Assembly (NCBI RefSeq): GCF_028288205.1
Contig: NZ_JAQBOD010000057.1
Span: 50,700 to 114,699 of the forward strand
DNA: 64,000 bases
Reading direction: 5' to 3'
From: Mucilaginibacter sp.
Lineage (GTDB): Bacteria > Bacteroidota > Bacteroidia > Sphingobacteriales > Sphingobacteriaceae
Shown in pieces: positions 33,937-43,508 of this stretch (position 1 is its first letter; the number at the start of each line of letters is the position of its first letter). Both the position numbers and the translations under genes were made by a program. The notes below the pieces were generated by a model, which did not search any database, was not told where the DNA came from, and worked only from the letters and a program-made list of their open reading frames with translations.

Positions 33937-34893
33937 ATGAAGATTACGTTTGATTTTGAAAAACCATTGGCAGATTTGCTTCAGCAGATTGAAAAAGTGA
34001 AGCAGGTTGAAGACAAAAATAAGTTAGATATGTCTGCAACATTGGCTGAACTGGAGAGTAAGCTGGAAACAACCAAGAAAGAAATATACAGTAACCTAAA
34101 CGGCTGGCAAAAAGTACAGATATCCCGCCATCCCGAAAGGCCATATACTTTACAGTACCTGGAGCTAATGTGTGATGATTTTATAGAGCTGCACGGCGAC
34201 CGTACTGTAGGCGATGATAAAGCAATAATAGGCGGTTTTGGCACCTTAAATGGCGAAACCGTTATGTTTATAGGACATCAAAAGGGCCGCAATACTAAGG
34301 AGCGCCAATACCGTAATTTTGGTATGGCTAATCCCGAAGGTTACCGCAAGGCGTTAAGGCTGATGAAGATGGCCGAAAAGTTTAACAAGCCGGTAATTAC
34401 TTTAATTGATACGCCGGGAGCATTTCCGGGTCTTGAAGCAGAAGAGCGCGGACAAGGTGAGGCAATTGCACGTAACCTGCTGGAAATGTCTGTTTTAAAA
34501 GTACCTGTTATTTGTGTGGTAATTGGCGAGGGTGCATCCGGCGGTGCATTGGGTATTGGTATTGGCGATAGGGTATTAATGCTTGATAACTCATGGTACT
34601 CGGTTATATCTCCCGAAAATTGCTCGACTATTTTATTTAAAACCTGGGAGCAAAAGGAAAGAGCGGCAGAAATGTTGAAGCTGACATCAACCGAAATGCT
34701 GAAGAATAAGCTGATAGACGGTGTTATTAAAGAACCGCTTGGCGGTGCCCACCAGGATCCCGTAGTCATGGCTGCAACCTTAAAGAAACAACTGCTAAAG
34801 GACCTTAAAGTATTAAAAGAACGCAATATTGACGAGTTGGTTACCGAGCGTATCAACAAGTTTTGCTCAATGGGCGTGGTGGTGGAGGAATAG
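33937..34893 (+). CDS. accA: Acetyl-CoA carboxylase carboxyltransferase subunit alpha
   Basis: With AccD it transfers CO2 from carboxybiotin to acetyl-CoA, the committed step of fatty-acid synthesis. The 318-residue product matches the usual length. An N-terminal coiled coil ([22 protein letters not shown]) is followed by the crotonase-like core: [70 protein letters not shown], and [14 protein letters not shown]. Nothing unusual. accD is not in the window. The gap to the convergent DUF2723 gene holds a sequence repeat. Confidence 0.97.
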   Translation: MKITFDFEKPLADLLQQIEKVKQVEDKNKLDMSATLAELESKLETTKKEIYSNLNGWQKVQISRHPERPYTLQYLELMCDDFIELHGDRTVGDDKAIIGGFGTLNGETVMFIGHQKGRNTKERQYRNFGMANPEGYRKALRLMKMAEKFNKPVITLIDTPGAFPGLEAEERGQGEAIARNLLEMSVLKVPVICVVIGEGASGGALGIGIGDRVLMLDNSWYSVISPENCSTILFKTWEQKERAAEMLKLTSTEMLKNKLIDGVIKEPLGGAHQDPVVMAATLKKQLLKDLKVLKERNIDELVTERINKFCSMGVVVEE

Positions 34894-34907
34894 TTTGAAC
34901 TTAATTT

Positions 34908-34987
34908 TTAGGATTACAGGATTTCATGATTACCGGTCTTATTGTTATTAATAATCAAGGCAATTATCAAATCCTGTAAATCATGGT
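34908..34987. repeat. ATTACAGGATTT inverted repeat between accA and DUF2723 gene
   Basis: GGATTACAGGATTTCATGATT on the left and AAATCCTGTAAATCATG on the right are complementary over most of their length, separated by about 35 bases. The type resembles dispersed ACAGGATTTACAGGATT repeats of this phylum. It lies between convergent genes and could double as a terminator. Confidence 0.55.
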
Positions 34988-34996
34988 TCAGATAGC

Positions 34997-37900
34997 TTAC
35001 TTCCCTAAACCTATCCCAAATTGTTTTGCATAATTGGTAAGCTGTGTATTGTATTTGGCGCTTAACCCGGTATGGTTATAATCCTTAGTCAAAGTTGCCA
35101 ATCCGTTTAAAAACGACATTCCAAACCGTATCTCGTTATTATTAACATCAGCTTTGCCATCCTTAAACAAAGTATAATTATAGTCGAGCGAGTTGGTTAT
35201 ATAATCATCAATCTGCCCAACTATTTTATCAGCCATAGCAGTTTCGCCGGCACGATAAGCAATTTCTGATAAGTAATACTTCCTTACGGCGGCTTCCTGC
35301 ACTGGTATTATGGCAGGCATTACGTCATTATATTTATGCAATACGTTTTTAACCAGGTCTACACGGCCCTCTTTTAACAGGTTTTCTGCCAATGATAAAT
35401 ACAAATGGCTTATTAAAGGGTAAAACATGGTTAATGATTCATGATCCAAGTAGGTGGCGGTTTTCATGTTGCCCCATTTAAACTTATTCATCATGTTGTT
35501 GTACATGGTTAATGTATTAGCAGTTTCAAGCGGCGCGGCGGCTGTATCTGCTTTTAATGGCAATAACCTGTAGGCAAAGCCCTCATTATACATATACTTA
35601 TCTAAACCCATCATGTTTTCGGTAGGTACGGTCACTGTAAAGTAGACCGGTCTTTTCCAGTTGTTATGCGATAGTACGTCCATTAACGCCAAATTGTCTT
35701 TTGTAACATAGTTGCCGGGATATTTAAACTCCATAACAGGCGCTATCTGGTCCTTTTTAGCGGCAGGCAGGGTGCCGGTTTTTATAACATCATCAGCATT
35801 AACGGTAAGCTTAAAATTTTTGGTAGGCAGATAATTAGCCTGTTCGCCATTTTCATATTGGGCCATGGCATTTTTATTATCTGACAGCATAAAATCAAAT
35901 ACGTCTTTAACTTCTATTGATCCCGGTATTTTGGCATCATTATAATAAATAACATCGCGCACACCGGCTTTAAATTTATCGTTAGGCATGGTAAGCGGCA
36001 ACGGCGCCGATTCATTCATTTTTGTTTTCATCTGGCGGATGTACCAATCCATACCCAGTAAGCTTAAATTTACAATACGCACGTCAGGGCGCACATTCTC
36101 TACTTCCTGTATGTACCACAACGGATAAGTATCGTTATCGCCAAAAGTGAATAGTATAGCGTTAGGCGCGCAAGAGTTTAAATAGTTATAGGCCATATCA
36201 TGCGGCGTAAGCTTGGTAGACCGGTTATGATCATCCCACTCCTGGTTAGCCATCAGTATGGGCCCTACACTCAGGCAAACCACGGTTGATAATATAGCCG
36301 CATTTAATGCTTTTTCTTTTTTACTTAACAGGTCGGCAATAAATAATACTGATAGGCCTATCCAAATAGCAAAGGCATAAAAGGAACCCGCATAAGCGTA
36401 ATCACGTTCGCGTGGTTGCAATGGATCCTGATTAAGGTATAGTAATATGGCTATACCCGTAAAAAAGAAAAGCACACCAACCACACCGGCATCTTTTTGA
36501 TTGCGGCGAAAATGGAAGAAAACGCCCATCAACCCTAAAATAAGCGGTAAAAAAAATAACCGGTTATAACTTTTACTTTGCGTTACGGCATAAGGCAGTT
36601 TTTTACTAAAGTTCCAGCCGCTTATCCAGCTGCCATCAATTGTATTGGTTTGACCATCCATTTCGTTGGCACGGCCGGCAAAGTTCCATAGAAAATAACG
36701 GGTGTACATTTGATTAACCTGCCACGTTAAAAAGAAGGAAAGGTTATCGGCAAACGTAGCGCTTTGACCATCTGTTATATGCTCCCAGCTCTTGTAAAAT
36801 TCTACATGCCCTGGTTTTTCGCTGAACATCCGCGGGAAAATGGTGTTTTTATCATAGATGGTATTCAGTTTTTTGCCGGCAATTTCATACTTGTCTTTTC
36901 CGCGGCGGTACATATTCGCACCCTGGGTTTGCTCGATAGGTTTTGAGTCGAAGTACTGGCCGTATAATAGCGGCGTATCGCCGTATTGGTCACGGTTAAG
37001 ATAGCTGTTTAATGCAAAAGCATCCTGCGGGTCGCTGTTATTTAAATTGGTGCCTGCTTTGGCCCGTATCACTATCATCACAAACGAGCTATACCCAAAC
37101 AATATAAACGCGGTACACACTAAAAAGCTGTTTAAAGCAAAGCGCCTTTCGCGTATTTTAACAACATACTCCATTAAGGCTATAATTGCCAAAGCTATTA
37201 CCAGGCCAATTATGCCCGCGCTTACAGCCAATGCCAAAACAAAGCCAACCGCGGTAATAATAATAGCTGTTTTTGATGGTTTAACGGTATAAACTATACC
37301 TGCAATAATGGTGGCAACTACTAATAAAAAGAACACAATGGCCCCGCTGCCAAAACCAAATCCTAAAGTGTTAACAAAAAATAAATCAGAAAATGCGGCG
37401 CCTTTTACGGTGTATTGAATAATACCCCATAATACCGCGGCCACTACTACAACACCTAATAAAAACGCTTTAATGGTACCCCAGGTAGTAGCGTTTTTTG
37501 ATTTGCGAAAATATATAACCAACGCTATAGCTGGTATTACCAGCAGGTTTAATAAATGTATACCTATTGATAGGCCCATTACGTAAGCGATAAATATTAT
37601 CCATTTATCGGCATGGGGCTCGTCGGCATGAGCGTCCCATTTTAATATGGCCCAGAAAACAATGGCTGTACATAGTGACGACTGCGCGTAAACTTCTGAT
37701 TCAACAGCCGAGAACCAAAACGTATCAGAGAACGCATAAGCCAGCGCGCCAACCATACCTGCACCCATAATAAGTACAATATTGGTAAGATGCAGGTCTT
37801 CTTCTTTTTTAATTAATATCTTTTTTGCCAGGGCGGTTATGGTCCAAAACAAGAACAGGATTGTTGCCCCGCTGGCTAATGCCGATGCAATATTAGTCCA

Positions 37901-38128
37901 ATAAGCTACTTTGGTAACATCACCTAAGGATAACAACGAAAAAACCTTGCCTATCATGGTAAACAATGGCGCGCCCGGCTGGTGGGCCACCTGCAGGCGG
38001 TATATACAGGCAATAAACTCGCCGCAATCCCAAAAACTGGCCGATGGCTCTAAGGTTAAAATATAAGTTAATGAGGCAATTATAAATGCTACCCAGCCAA
38101 AAAGGTTGTTGATCTTATTATATTTCAT
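34997..38128 (-). CDS. DUF2723 family multi-spanning membrane protein
   Basis: A 1043-residue protein beginning at ATG 38128 (MKYNKINNLFGW). The N-terminal half is polytopic, starting YILTLEPSASFWDCGEFIA, which holds the acidic DCGE pair characteristic of DUF2723 and reminiscent of the catalytic Asp of GT-C glycosyltransferases; HQPGAPLFTMIG follows. After about a dozen helices a large soluble C-terminal region contains NDTYPLWYIQEVENVRPDV and TPR-like helices. In related Bacteroidota it is thought to act in envelope or O-glycosylation; function here is inferred. No neighbours in the pathway. Confidence 0.88.
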   Translation of the reverse strand: MKYNKINNLFGWVAFIIASLTYILTLEPSASFWDCGEFIACIYRLQVAHQPGAPLFTMIGKVFSLLSLGDVTKVAYWTNIASALASGATILFLFWTITALAKKILIKKEEDLHLTNIVLIMGAGMVGALAYAFSDTFWFSAVESEVYAQSSLCTAIVFWAILKWDAHADEPHADKWIIFIAYVMGLSIGIHLLNLLVIPAIALVIYFRKSKNATTWGTIKAFLLGVVVVAAVLWGIIQYTVKGAAFSDLFFVNTLGFGFGSGAIVFFLLVVATIIAGIVYTVKPSKTAIIITAVGFVLALAVSAGIIGLVIALAIIALMEYVVKIRERRFALNSFLVCTAFILFGYSSFVMIVIRAKAGTNLNNSDPQDAFALNSYLNRDQYGDTPLLYGQYFDSKPIEQTQGANMYRRGKDKYEIAGKKLNTIYDKNTIFPRMFSEKPGHVEFYKSWEHITDGQSATFADNLSFFLTWQVNQMYTRYFLWNFAGRANEMDGQTNTIDGSWISGWNFSKKLPYAVTQSKSYNRLFFLPLILGLMGVFFHFRRNQKDAGVVGVLFFFTGIAILLYLNQDPLQPRERDYAYAGSFYAFAIWIGLSVLFIADLLSKKEKALNAAILSTVVCLSVGPILMANQEWDDHNRSTKLTPHDMAYNYLNSCAPNAILFTFGDNDTYPLWYIQEVENVRPDVRIVNLSLLGMDWYIRQMKTKMNESAPLPLTMPNDKFKAGVRDVIYYNDAKIPGSIEVKDVFDFMLSDNKNAMAQYENGEQANYLPTKNFKLTVNADDVIKTGTLPAAKKDQIAPVMEFKYPGNYVTKDNLALMDVLSHNNWKRPVYFTVTVPTENMMGLDKYMYNEGFAYRLLPLKADTAAAPLETANTLTMYNNMMNKFKWGNMKTATYLDHESLTMFYPLISHLYLSLAENLLKEGRVDLVKNVLHKYNDVMPAIIPVQEAAVRKYYLSEIAYRAGETAMADKIVGQIDDYITNSLDYNYTLFKDGKADVNNNEIRFGMSFLNGLATLTKDYNHTGLSAKYNTQLTNYAKQFGIGLGK

Positions 38129-38273
38129 TTTTAGAATTTGCAAAGGTTGATGTGTTTACAGCTTCGAAAATAGTAAAACTAACCCGATGTTTTAAAAGTA
38201 CTATAAAGCATTTAGCATAATTTAACAGTATTTATAGCTAAATAAATACTTTAATACTTTTTTAGATTTAGAT

Positions 38274-38303
38274 TTTGAAGTTGAAAATTTCGTCTTATAT
38301 TTG
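38274..38303 (+). promoter_or_regulatory. Promoter of tRNA-Gln
   Basis: TTTG (38274-38277) is followed after 18 bases by TATATTTG (38296-38303), a full match to the Bacteroidota -33/-7 pattern. The mature tRNA begins 37 bases later. Confidence 0.6.
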
Positions 38304-38340
38304 CGTTCCTTTTCAGGACGTATGTTTTGAAGGTGGAGAT

Positions 38341-38411
38341 TGCCTGATAGTATAATGGTAGTACGACGGTTTTTGGTACCGTTTGTCTAGGTTCGAATCC
38401 TGGTCGGGCAA
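38341..38411 (+). tRNA. tRNA-Gln (anticodon TTG)
   Basis: A complete 71-base cloverleaf: acceptor TGCCTGA/TCGGGCA, D arm around GTATAATGGTAGTAC, anticodon arm ACGGT-TTTTGGT-ACCGT giving anticodon TTG, variable loop TTGTC, and T arm with GGTTCGAATCC. CCA is not encoded. It has its own promoter and a terminator hairpin at 38441-38488, so it is a single-gene transcript ahead of prs. Confidence 0.95.
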
Positions 38412-38440
38412 CAAATCAACTATTTCGGATTTCGAATTTT

Positions 38441-38488
38441 CAATTTCGGATTTACTCCGTGGAGATTCAAGATCCGAAATTGTTTTTT
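38441..38488 (+). terminator. Terminator of tRNA-Gln
   Basis: CAATTTCGGAT (38441-38451) pairs perfectly with ATCCGAAATTG (38472-38482), followed directly by TTTTTT. A preceding TTTCGGATTTCGAATTTT copy could pair alternatively. It ends 20 bases before the prs start. Confidence 0.75.
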
Positions 38489-38507
38489 ATAGCTAACAGC
38501 TTCAAAA

Positions 38508-39452
38508 ATGCCTTTACAGTTCAATACGGTTAAGTTATTTGCAGGTTCCGGTTCGATAGAACTGGCACATAAAATTGCTGATGCTTACGGCCAGGAGCTG
38601 GGCGATTCGGCACTTTCGCGTTTCAGCGATGGCGAGTTTCAACCGCATTTTAATGAGTCTGTACGTGGTTGTGATGTGTTTTTGATCCAGTCTACCCATC
38701 AGCCAACTGATAATTTAATGGAGTTGCTGATGATGGTTGATGCCGCCCGCCGCGCATCTGCACATTATGTAAATGCTGTTATACCTTATTTTGGCCTGGC
38801 AAGGCAGGACAGGAAAGATAAGCCGCGTGTTGCCATTGGCTCAAAACTGGTAGCTAATTTATTGGTAGCCGCAGGTATTAATCGCATCATGACCATGGAT
38901 CTGCATGCTGCCCAGATACAAGGATTTTTTGATGTCCCGGTAGATCACCTGGACGGATCTATAATTTTTGTGCCTTATATAAAAGGCTTGGGTTTAGACA
39001 ACTTAACTATTGCTTCGCCGGATATGGGCGGATCATACAGGGCACGTGGTTTTGCCAAGTTCTTTAATGCCGAAGTGGTAATTTGCGATAAACAACGTAA
39101 ACGTGCTAACGAAATAGAATCAATGACGTTGATAGGTGATGTTACAGACCAGGATATTGTGCTTATTGATGACATATGTGATACTGCCCGTACATTGGCA
39201 AAAGCAGCAGAGCTGATTATGGAGCGTGGCGCACGTAGCGTACGTGCGGTTTGTACACACCCTGTATTATCAGGCGATGCGTATGAAACCATTGAAAATT
39301 CTGCTTTAGCCGAATTGATAGTAACCGATACCATACCTTTGAAGCGTACAAGCAGCAAAATAACGGTACTATCAACTGCTGATTTGTTTGCAAAGGCTAT
39401 CATGAATGTAAACGAACACGGATCTATCAGCCAGTTATTTAAGGTTGATTAA
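38508..39452 (+). CDS. prs: Ribose-phosphate pyrophosphokinase
   Basis: Makes PRPP from ribose 5-phosphate and ATP. The 314-residue product shows RFSDGEFQPHFNESVRG, the ATP-binding RQDRKDKPR, the DLHAAQIQGFFDVPVDHL substrate region, and the PRPP loop VLIDDICDTARTL. It is the class I form with the usual length. It is followed 63 bases later by the L25 gene, a common pairing in bacteria (prs-rplY-pth), so the three genes likely form an operon. Confidence 0.97.
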   Translation: MPLQFNTVKLFAGSGSIELAHKIADAYGQELGDSALSRFSDGEFQPHFNESVRGCDVFLIQSTHQPTDNLMELLMMVDAARRASAHYVNAVIPYFGLARQDRKDKPRVAIGSKLVANLLVAAGINRIMTMDLHAAQIQGFFDVPVDHLDGSIIFVPYIKGLGLDNLTIASPDMGGSYRARGFAKFFNAEVVICDKQRKRANEIESMTLIGDVTDQDIVLIDDICDTARTLAKAAELIMERGARSVRAVCTHPVLSGDAYETIENSALAELIVTDTIPLKRTSSKITVLSTADLFAKAIMNVNEHGSISQLFKVD

Positions 39453-39515
39453 GTAAAATGAATAAAAATATCCCCACGCGATGTGAGGCTTTAAATAAAC
39501 AAATAAATAAAAACA

Positions 39516-40100
39516 ATGAAATCAATTGCTATTAGCGGTTCTCCAAGAGAGAACGTAGGGAAAAGAGACGCTAAAGAGCTGCGTTACCAAAGTTTGGTAC
39601 CTGCAGTGCTTTACGGTGGGCCAACCCAAACCCACTTTTCAGTGTCCGCAGCTGATTTGAGACCCGTAGTTTATACTCCGGTGGTTCATTTCATCGACCT
39701 TGACATTGCTGGTGTTAAATCACAGGCCATTATTAAAGATCTTCAGTTTCATCCATTAACTGAGCAGATCATACACGTAGATTTTTTATTGCTGGATCAA
39801 AAGAAACCTATCACTATCGAGATCCCTGTGCGTTTAACAGGTACTTCTCCGGGTGTTAAAGTAGGTGGTAAATTGGTGCAAAAATTACGTAAACTACGCA
39901 TCAAAGCATTACCTAAAGATCATTTAGACTTTATTGATGTTAGCATCGAAACTTTAGAAGTTGGTAAATCTGTAAAGGTTTCTGATTTAACAGTTGGTAA
40001 CTATACTATCACTAATGCTAAAGAAGATACCATTGTATCGGTAACTACTTCACGTGCATTACGCCAGGCTGAACAAGAAGCAGCATCGGGTAAAAAATAA
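39516..40100 (+). CDS. rplY: Ribosomal protein bL25 (CTC family)
   Basis: A 5S rRNA-binding ribosomal protein of the long CTC type, 194 residues: the N-terminal L25 domain starts SIAISGSPRENVGKRDAKELR, a standard opening, and contains VPAVLYGG and IIKDLQFHPLTEQIIHVDF; the C-terminal TL5 beta domain follows (VKVGGKLVQKLRKLRIKALP). It sits between prs and pth as in many genomes. A strong terminator follows at 40137-40171, next to a CCCCCTAACCCCC repeat. Confidence 0.96.
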   Translation: MKSIAISGSPRENVGKRDAKELRYQSLVPAVLYGGPTQTHFSVSAADLRPVVYTPVVHFIDLDIAGVKSQAIIKDLQFHPLTEQIIHVDFLLLDQKKPITIEIPVRLTGTSPGVKVGGKLVQKLRKLRIKALPKDHLDFIDVSIETLEVGKSVKVSDLTVGNYTITNAKEDTIVSVTTSRALRQAEQEAASGKK

Positions 40101-40171
40101 GCCCCCTAACCCCCTGAAGGGGGAACATGGAAAATTAAGAGCGACAGGTTTTATACCTGTCGCTCTTTTTG
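40101..40171 (+). terminator. CCCCTAACCCCC repeat and terminator after rplY
   Basis: GCCCCCTAACCCCCTGAAGG opens a small GC-rich repeat (40101-40130) related to the CCCTC repeat family seen at 31225 and 57688. Behind it AGAGCGACAGG pairs with CCTGTCGCTCT (from 40138) around TTTTATA, followed by TTTTT: a good Rho-independent terminator. Confidence 0.85.
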
Positions 40172-40229
40172 TTTTAAAGTAATATATTCGCAACTAAACA
40201 AGCTCCCCATTTAGGGCGCCGGAATATAT

Positions 40230-40865
40230 ATGGGCATAAGACCCTATTTTAGTAAGTATTTAAAAAAAGCAACTCCGGCAAAAAGGCCGCCGGTGCAAAG
40301 TGGTATGAAATATCTGATTGTTGGTTTAGGTAACATTGGTCCGGAGTATGCCGATACACGACATAACATAGGGTTTATGGTGTTGGATGAATTGGCTAAA
40401 CAGGAGGGAGCAAAATTTAATAACATGCGCCTGGCTTATTATACCGAAGTATCTCACAAAGGCCGAACGCTACATTTAATAAAGCCTACAACCTATATGA
40501 ATTTAAGTGGTAAAGCATTGAACCACTGGATGAAGGAGCTAAAGATACCTATTGGAAATGTGCTGGTAGTTGTAGATGATATTGCTTTGCCTTTGGGCAC
40601 TATTCGTTTAAAACCAAAAGGCAGCGCCGCCGGGCACAACGGTTTAAAACATATTGAAGCTACCCTTGGCAACAATGATTACGCCCGCCTGCGTTTTGGC
40701 GTAAGTGATAACTATCCCAAAGGGCACCAGGTTGACTATGTGCTAAGCGGTTTTGATGATGACGAAAAGCCTGAGCTGCCCGCGTTGATAGATCGCTCGA
40801 TTGAAATGATAAAGAGCTTTGCGGCAATTGGTACGGAGTTGACTATGACGAAGTTTAATAAGTAA
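40230..40865 (+). CDS. pth: Peptidyl-tRNA hydrolase
   Basis: Frees tRNA from stalled peptidyl-tRNA. The conserved body begins at MKYLIVGLGNIGPEYADTRH (ATG 40305, 186 residues), with catalytic His in TRHNIGF, the KPTTYMNLSGKAL loop and DDIALPLGTIRLKPKGSAAGHNG. An upstream in-frame ATG at 40230 adds 25 basic residues (MGIRPYFSKYLKK...). Short basic extensions of this kind occur in other Bacteroidota Pth proteins as I recall, so I keep the longer form, but the shorter start is possible. It follows rplY after a terminator. Confidence 0.93.
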   Translation: MGIRPYFSKYLKKATPAKRPPVQSGMKYLIVGLGNIGPEYADTRHNIGFMVLDELAKQEGAKFNNMRLAYYTEVSHKGRTLHLIKPTTYMNLSGKALNHWMKELKIPIGNVLVVVDDIALPLGTIRLKPKGSAAGHNGLKHIEATLGNNDYARLRFGVSDNYPKGHQVDYVLSGFDDDEKPELPALIDRSIEMIKSFAAIGTELTMTKFNK

Positions 40866-40956
40866 TTTATAAAACTAATTATTTAGTTAAATAATGTTAA
40901 AAGTTTTTATAAGTGTAACGGTATAAATATTTTCACGTCTTATTGCCTATACGCTT

Positions 40957-43353
40957 ATGAAAAAACTCTTACTTATCATCTTCTCAATTTGCTTCTCAGT
41001 ATTAGCTTTTGGACAAAATCAGAAAAGTTTAACAGTAAAAGGCTTGGTTATCGACTCCGTTTCTAAACAACCAATTGGCTACGCTACTATAGGCTTACAA
41101 AACACAAAAACACAAGTAGCTGTTAAAAGCGCATTAACTAAAGACGATGGTGTTTTTGAAATAACTGTGCCAGCCGGCAAATATCAATTAGCGTTAGCAA
41201 ATATGGGCTATAAGGCCAAAACTATACCTGTTACTGATACCATTTCTACCATAGATGTTGGCAAAATTGTAATGTCTGCTTCAAGCAAACAGCTAAACGA
41301 TGTTACCATAACCGGTATGAAACCGTTAATGAAGCAAGAAGTAGATAAATTAACCTACGACGTGCAAGCCGACCCGGAAAGTAAAGTTGTTACGGCATTG
41401 GATATGATACGTAAGGTACCCTTACTATCAGTTGATGCTACGGATAATATTAAGCTGCGCGGAAGCGGCAATTATAAAATATTAATAAACGGCAGGGAGT
41501 CGGCAATGATGGCTAAAAACCCATCAGACATATTAAAATCAATGCCTGGAACTAATATTATAAAAATAGAAGTTATTACCACCCCGCCCGCTAAATATGA
41601 TGCGGAGGGCCTTGCAGGGATAATCAATATTATCACCACAAAAAAAGCCGACCAGGGCTATAACGGCTCCATAGGTGTAAATTATAATACGGTATGGGGT
41701 TCAAGGTTAAATGTTAATCTTACCGTAAAGCAGGGAAAATTAGGCTATACCGGGTATGTAGGTACCGGCAAACGCCCAAAAAACAGTTCTCGGTTTGGTA
41801 ACCAAAGTGATTTTTATAGCCCGGTATCGTCACTGGTGCAAAACGGCCTGCAGTTTCGTAGCGGCACAAATACCTATACCAGTAATGAGTTAAGCTATGA
41901 AATTGATTCACTGAACTTAATTAGCGGCATGTTTAATCATTACAATGGCACTAATACAAATGGGAATGACCAGGTTACCACACAATTTAATGCAGCCAAT
42001 ATGGTAAATCAGTCTTACCATTTATTGAATAGTGGTACGGGAAATTATACAGGAACAGACATGGGTATAAATTACCAGCTTGGATTTAAACATAACAAGG
42101 ATCGGCTTTTAACTATATCATATAAATACAGTAACTCCGGCAACAAGCAATTTAATGATGTTTTGGCTGATAACCGTTTAAATTATAGCATACCTAATTA
42201 CCGACAATATGATAACTCGGGCTCAAAAGAATACACTACCCAGCTGGATTACGTTCAGCCTTTTAAAGTGTTGACTATAGAGGCGGGAGGTAAAATGATA
42301 TTGAGAAACAACTATAGCAACTCGCATAATGATACATTGGCTACAAGTAATCAATATATAACAGCTGTTAACCAAAATAATGATTTTACCTATCATCAAA
42401 ATGTATATAGCTTGTACAACTCTTACCAGTTAAAATTTACTAAGTATACCTTTAAAGGCGGTTTACGTTTTGAGCGTACAAACATTGAAGCCAACAGTAG
42501 CACTGCTAACCAAAGCTATAATAACCTGGTGCCTTCTTTCTCGGCACAACGCAAGTTAAACACAACCAGCAGCCTTACTTTTGGTTTTACCGAGCGTATT
42601 CAGCGCCCGGGTATTTATCAGTTAAACCCATTCCAGGATAAGCAGAACACCAAATTTATTAATATAGGTAACCCTAATTTGCGCCCGGCTGTTAATAATA
42701 ATTTTGAATTAGGCTACAGTAATTTTGCCAAGGGTTCTATCAATATCAGCACAAACTATACGTTTGCCAATAATACTATTCAAAATGTATCAAGCGTAAG
42801 CAATGGCATAACTACTACAACATTTGCCAATGTTGGTAAGAACCAGGGTTTAGGTATTGATGTTAACATACAGTACCCGGTAACCAAAAAAATGAATGTG
42901 AATATCAATTCAGAATTGTTGCAGGTATGGCTAAAGGGTACCTATAACGGAACTTTTTTTACTAACAGCGGCCAACAGGGCCACATTTTTACCTATACCG
43001 ATTATAAATTTGATAACGGTGTACGTGTAGGAGTAAATATTGGATTTGACAGCCGTTATGTATTGCTGCAGGGTAGGGATAATTATTATTTCAATAATGC
43101 TTATAGCGCATCGAAAGAATTATTTAACAAAAAAGCCACACTTTCCTTGTTTGTAGCCAACCCGTTAAGCAAGTTTAATAAGATTGATTTCTTTACTAAA
43201 ACCCCCGATTTTCAGAGCTATAATTATAACATGAATTTTTACCGCACCTTTGGTCTTAATTTCATGTATAAGTTTGGTAAGCTAAATGGCTCTATCAAGA
43301 AAAACCAGCGTGGCATTAATAATGATGATACCAGCAGCGGCAGTAGGAACTAA
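40957..43353 (+). CDS. Outer-membrane beta-barrel protein with CarboxypepD_reg domain (TonB-receptor-like)
   Basis: A 798-residue exported protein. After the signal peptide (LLIIFSICFSVLAFGQ) comes an N-terminal CarboxypepD_reg beta-sandwich (SLTVKGLVIDSVSKQPIGYATIGL), then a plug-like region with NYKILINGRESAMMAKNPSD and VITTPPAKYDAEGLAGIINI, then a C-terminal barrel of the OMP_b-brl_3 type. It ends in a long gap from a classical TonB-receptor finish (NFMYKFGKLNGSIKK...). Substrate unknown. The next gene is a paralogue, separated by a terminator. Confidence 0.9.
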   Translation: MKKLLLIIFSICFSVLAFGQNQKSLTVKGLVIDSVSKQPIGYATIGLQNTKTQVAVKSALTKDDGVFEITVPAGKYQLALANMGYKAKTIPVTDTISTIDVGKIVMSASSKQLNDVTITGMKPLMKQEVDKLTYDVQADPESKVVTALDMIRKVPLLSVDATDNIKLRGSGNYKILINGRESAMMAKNPSDILKSMPGTNIIKIEVITTPPAKYDAEGLAGIINIITTKKADQGYNGSIGVNYNTVWGSRLNVNLTVKQGKLGYTGYVGTGKRPKNSSRFGNQSDFYSPVSSLVQNGLQFRSGTNTYTSNELSYEIDSLNLISGMFNHYNGTNTNGNDQVTTQFNAANMVNQSYHLLNSGTGNYTGTDMGINYQLGFKHNKDRLLTISYKYSNSGNKQFNDVLADNRLNYSIPNYRQYDNSGSKEYTTQLDYVQPFKVLTIEAGGKMILRNNYSNSHNDTLATSNQYITAVNQNNDFTYHQNVYSLYNSYQLKFTKYTFKGGLRFERTNIEANSSTANQSYNNLVPSFSAQRKLNTTSSLTFGFTERIQRPGIYQLNPFQDKQNTKFINIGNPNLRPAVNNNFELGYSNFAKGSINISTNYTFANNTIQNVSSVSNGITTTTFANVGKNQGLGIDVNIQYPVTKKMNVNINSELLQVWLKGTYNGTFFTNSGQQGHIFTYTDYKFDNGVRVGVNIGFDSRYVLLQGRDNYYFNNAYSASKELFNKKATLSLFVANPLSKFNKIDFFTKTPDFQSYNYNMNFYRTFGLNFMYKFGKLNGSIKKNQRGINNDDTSSGSRN

Positions 43354-43421
43354 TTTTTGCAATTTCAACAGTATTTTCTGCTTATAGTATCAAATAATAA
43401 ATAAGTAATACTCTTGTTACG

Positions 43422-43445
43422 AGCCCAATAATTGGGCTGATTTTT
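43422..43445 (+). terminator. Terminator between the two barrel genes
   Basis: AGCCCAA pairs with TTGGGCT around TAA, followed by GATTTTTGG. It lies 65 bases behind the first barrel gene and 64 before the second, so the paralogues can be expressed separately. Confidence 0.65.
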
Positions 43446-43508
43446 GGTAAAATCGTAGCATATAAATCTATCTAAATACGCTATCGATAAAACATTTACC
43501 AAAGACCT